Part shown: in pieces, positions 61,551 through 64,000 of the stretch
Layout: each line of letters begins with the position of its first letter
How positions within the stretch are numbered: the first letter of the stretch is position 1
Origin: Stichopus chloronotus
Lineage: Eukaryota > Echinodermata > Holothuroidea > Aspidochirotida > Stichopodidae
Direction: 5' to 3'
DNA: 64,000 bases
NCBI GenBank assembly: GCA_021234535.1
Contig: CM037845.1
Coordinates: 6,228,501-6,292,500, forward strand
Program-made: the position numbers and the translations under genes
The notes under the pieces: model-generated
Seen by the model: only the letters and a program-made list of their open reading frames with translations
Databases searched by the model: none
What the model was told of the DNA's origin: nothing

Positions 61551-61621
61551 TGAGCAGGACTTCACACTTGACAATCTGTACAGCTTGATGAGGCAAGAGC
61601 TTGCGGAAGATGCAACCACTG
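61551..61621 (+). CDS. Candidate isolated exon upstream of UTP14
   Basis: Acceptor TTCTTTAACACTCAG and donor ACTG|GTAATT flank a 71-nt open block (phase 2 to 1) reading EQDFTLDNLYSLMRQELAED and then ATT. The codon and residue make-up looks protein-like. No partner exon with matching phase and quality was found before the window ends, and the family is not recognised. Confidence 0.22.
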
Positions 61622-62279
61622 GTAATTACAGTATTAAGTTCCTTATTTGGTTAATATTACATGACAGTTTCTATGTTAACTTGCTTGTTTGCTTGATGTT
61701 GGAGGCAATTGTTGTTTTTCTGTTTAGCAAGTTTATGTGAAACTTGTGAGGCTGCAAATTGTTTATTGAAAAGGTTAATGACGTTGGAGTTAAAATGTTG
61801 TACTACAGTATCTAATGTGTAATGGGTATAGAAAATGTAGATACAGTACAGTATGTTAAAGACATATTAACAGTTATGTCTATTTTGCTAGAGTCAACTA
61901 TTTTTGTATATTTTGGGGTTTCTTGGTAGAGATAATTACTTTTGACTGATTCGTATACTTTTTATAGACTTCATGTCTATATTTTGTTTGCAGTGAATTG
62001 TAAAATCATTCTTAGTGGAAATGAAAGGGAAGAGACCAGGATCCAGGGAATGTACCCTTTTGTTTATGCATTCCCAGTAGCTGTTAATCTCATGTACAGT
62101 ATTAATAATCTCCACAAAGACTTGTATTTATTATTTTTTTTTGTGATTCCTTGCCAATATTCATGAAGTACACAGTACAAGATGTACTTATTTTGAATTT
62201 GAGCACCAATTCATTCAAGAGAAAGCATACAGTAGACTAAGCACTTTTGACTACTGTGTGTACTATGCAATTTTGTTTT

Positions 62280-62865
62280 CACAGTTTGACCTCTGCTGAC
62301 CTCAAATGACGTGTGACGTTCACCCAAAACAATATGAATCATCTACTTACTATGACCAACGCACAAACTCAGTTTGAAATAAGTCAAGATTACGCTTCTC
62401 GAGATACCATGTTTGAAAGGTTTTCACAGTTCAACCTCTGATAACCTCAAATAATCTTCACCAGAAGCAACAGGGAACATCTACTTTCTATGACCAACCC
62501 ACACACTAAGTATGACATTAGTCAAGATTACCCTTCTGAAGATATTATGTTTACAAGATTTTCACATTTTGACCTCTGGTGACCTCAAATGACCTTTGAC
62601 AGTTACCAAAGATAGTAGGGAACATCTACTTACCGTGACCAACCCACACATGAAATACGACAGTAGTCAAGGCTAGGCTTCTTAAGATATAGTGTTTATA
62701 TAGTGTTCACAAACATTTCACAATTTGCACTCTATACTGTAGACCTTGTGTGATGTTTGACTTACAACAAAAACAATGGGGATCATCTACTCAATACAAC
62801 CAGCCCACACACTATGTATAAGATAAGTCAAGGTTACCCTTCTTGAGATATCATGTTTACAAGCA
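62280..62865. repeat. Diverged tandem repeat, about four units of 140-155 bp
   Basis: Units begin near 62285, 62430, 62569 and 62725. They share blocks such as TTTGACCTCTG-TGACCTCAAATGACC, GGGAACATCTACTT, TGACCAACCCACACA, AGTCAAG-TTACCCTTCT and GATAT-ATGTTTACAAG. It lies upstream of UTP14. Related units occur inverted at 31900-32135. Confidence 0.75.
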
Positions 62866-64000
62866 AGGCAGTACATACACACATGCAGTACATACACACA
62901 AATGACATCAGGAATATCCATGGATGGATTAACCTACAGGTGCATAATGTTTCAACACCTACACTAATATATGACATCTGACCTAATGGGAACGTCTTCC
63001 AAACAACCACTATCAACAGGTACTGGTACCTGGTCAAATGTTCAACCACCTTTTGTTTCTCAAGATGTATGGTTGTAGTGTTGGCAAAGATATTCAAAGT
63101 TGATCTTGTTAATATCAGAGACTCAGATATGCCTTGAAATGATAAGGCACAGGTACAATAGGGTCATACAATCACTGACTGACTGTTCTACCAAATCTGA
63201 AAATCAAGACACTATGGTCCATTGCTAACACTTTGACTAAATACTTTTCTCTTTTAACAGTTCATAAAAACATTAAAAAAAAATCTAGGAATTTTCACAG
63301 AGGACAATTTGGTTTTGATTGAACTTGAGTACAGAATGACTCAGCCTACTTGCTGTCTTCCTCCAAATGAACAATATACCCAGAGTGATGAACAATGAGT
63401 AATTCAGACCAAAATGTTACCTAATCAAAAGAAAACACAGCTTACACATGAATGCTCCCTCAGACTGACACATAAACTTGAGGAATAAACTGTGTTTTAC
63501 TGCAAAGTCCTTACAGAATGTTTGGCTGTTCAGTCAATCGTCAATACTTTGCAGGATGCAAACTTAACCTTCCTAGATTCAATCACCTCAAAAGCTTTAT
63601 GGATTTATAAACAAACATTTACTGTCAGATGCCATATTTTAGTATAAGGGTTATAGTTTGTTTTTTCCTCCATCCAGGCAGACCAGCTTTCAGTGATGAA
63701 GGCCAGTGATTGGCATTTAAGCAAGGGGTCAAGGAACTCCACAATATTAAAGCTTTTCCACTTCTAAGAGCTTCAAAATGGCCTTCAATTTGTGCAAATT
63801 AATGGCACAAAGCTCTCAAAAATGTATGCCTTATTTTTTGCACACTTACTGTAAATGTAGGCTATCCTAATTTACTAATAGCATATGTGCATGTGTATTC
63901 TGATTACCCATTCAAATGTCCTGCTGTACTTTTTTGAACTGGACATAAAAGGTAAATAAAATTCAAACCAGGTGAACTACACCCTGTTAAAATGCCACAT

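Larger units (their letters stand above)
61053..64000. other. Region upstream of UTP14
   Basis: It contains the likely UTP14 promoter (ETS-type site), an isolated exon-like block at 61551-61621, and the tandem TGACCTC repeat at 62280-62865. From 62866 to 64000 I see only a short CATACACACA-type microsatellite and unremarkable AT-rich sequence. Confidence 0.55.

Noticed and set aside
61942..62166. Frame reading CKIILSGNEREETRIQG after TTTGTTTGCAG, phase-compatible with 61621
   Set aside because: The phase fits, but no credible donor follows, the frame runs into hydrophobic AT-rich text, and there is no homology. Insufficient to extend the candidate exon.
1..64000. tRNA, rRNA, snoRNA, CRISPR, LTR or reverse-transcriptase genes
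   Set aside because: Looked for by eye (tRNA B-box, YxDD-type motifs, regularly spaced repeats, paired LTRs). Nothing met a reportable standard. snoRNA genes in UTP14 introns cannot be excluded without a covariance-model search.

Overview
This is an animal nuclear genome window. It is AT-rich, its coding exons are short and separated by introns of hundreds to thousands of bases with GT...AG borders, and the introns and flanks hold diverged mobile-element and repeat copies. Gene content, dispersed repeats and C(n)A(n) tracts suggest a marine invertebrate, possibly an echinoderm or another invertebrate deuterostome. That lineage call is an inference. No bacterial, viral, CRISPR, rRNA or tRNA feature was recognised.

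Two genes could be rebuilt exon by exon with every splice phase agreeing. (1) CEP57/CEP57L1 (centrosomal coiled-coil, microtubule-binding protein), plus strand, eight coding exons from 13159 to 35561, 472 residues. (2) UTP14 (small-subunit processome component for 18S rRNA maturation), minus strand, twelve coding exons from 61052 down to 37548, 766 residues. They are convergent: the stop codons lie about 2 kb apart, each followed by an AATAAA-type signal. They act in different processes and nothing in the sequence links them functionally.

Layout. 1-4.4 kb: no recognised gene; a YY1-like ATGGCGGC site and a possible tiny exon near 2.2-2.5 kb. 4.4-5.3 kb, minus strand: four exon-like blocks whose phases fit together, forming a candidate gene of unrecognised family. 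5.3-13.1 kb: non-coding, with GAGTC-rich and GACGTC-rich repeat patches. 13.1-35.6 kb: CEP57. 35.6-37.5 kb: convergent intergenic spacer with a perfect 19-bp hairpin and a hAT-type MITE. 37.5-61.05 kb: UTP14. 61.05-64 kb: upstream of UTP14, with an ETS-type site, one exon-like block on the plus strand and a diverged tandem repeat carrying nuclear-receptor-type half-sites.

The main non-coding structures are two copies of a hAT-like MITE, two copies of a TTAA-flanked piggyBac-like MITE, a 104-bp foldback MITE, two near-perfect short inverted repeats, and a dense cluster of TACTGTA/TACAGTA words around the first CEP57 exon. I found no convincing new multi-gene biological system. The candidate gene at 4.4-5.3 kb and the hairpins are the least explained items.
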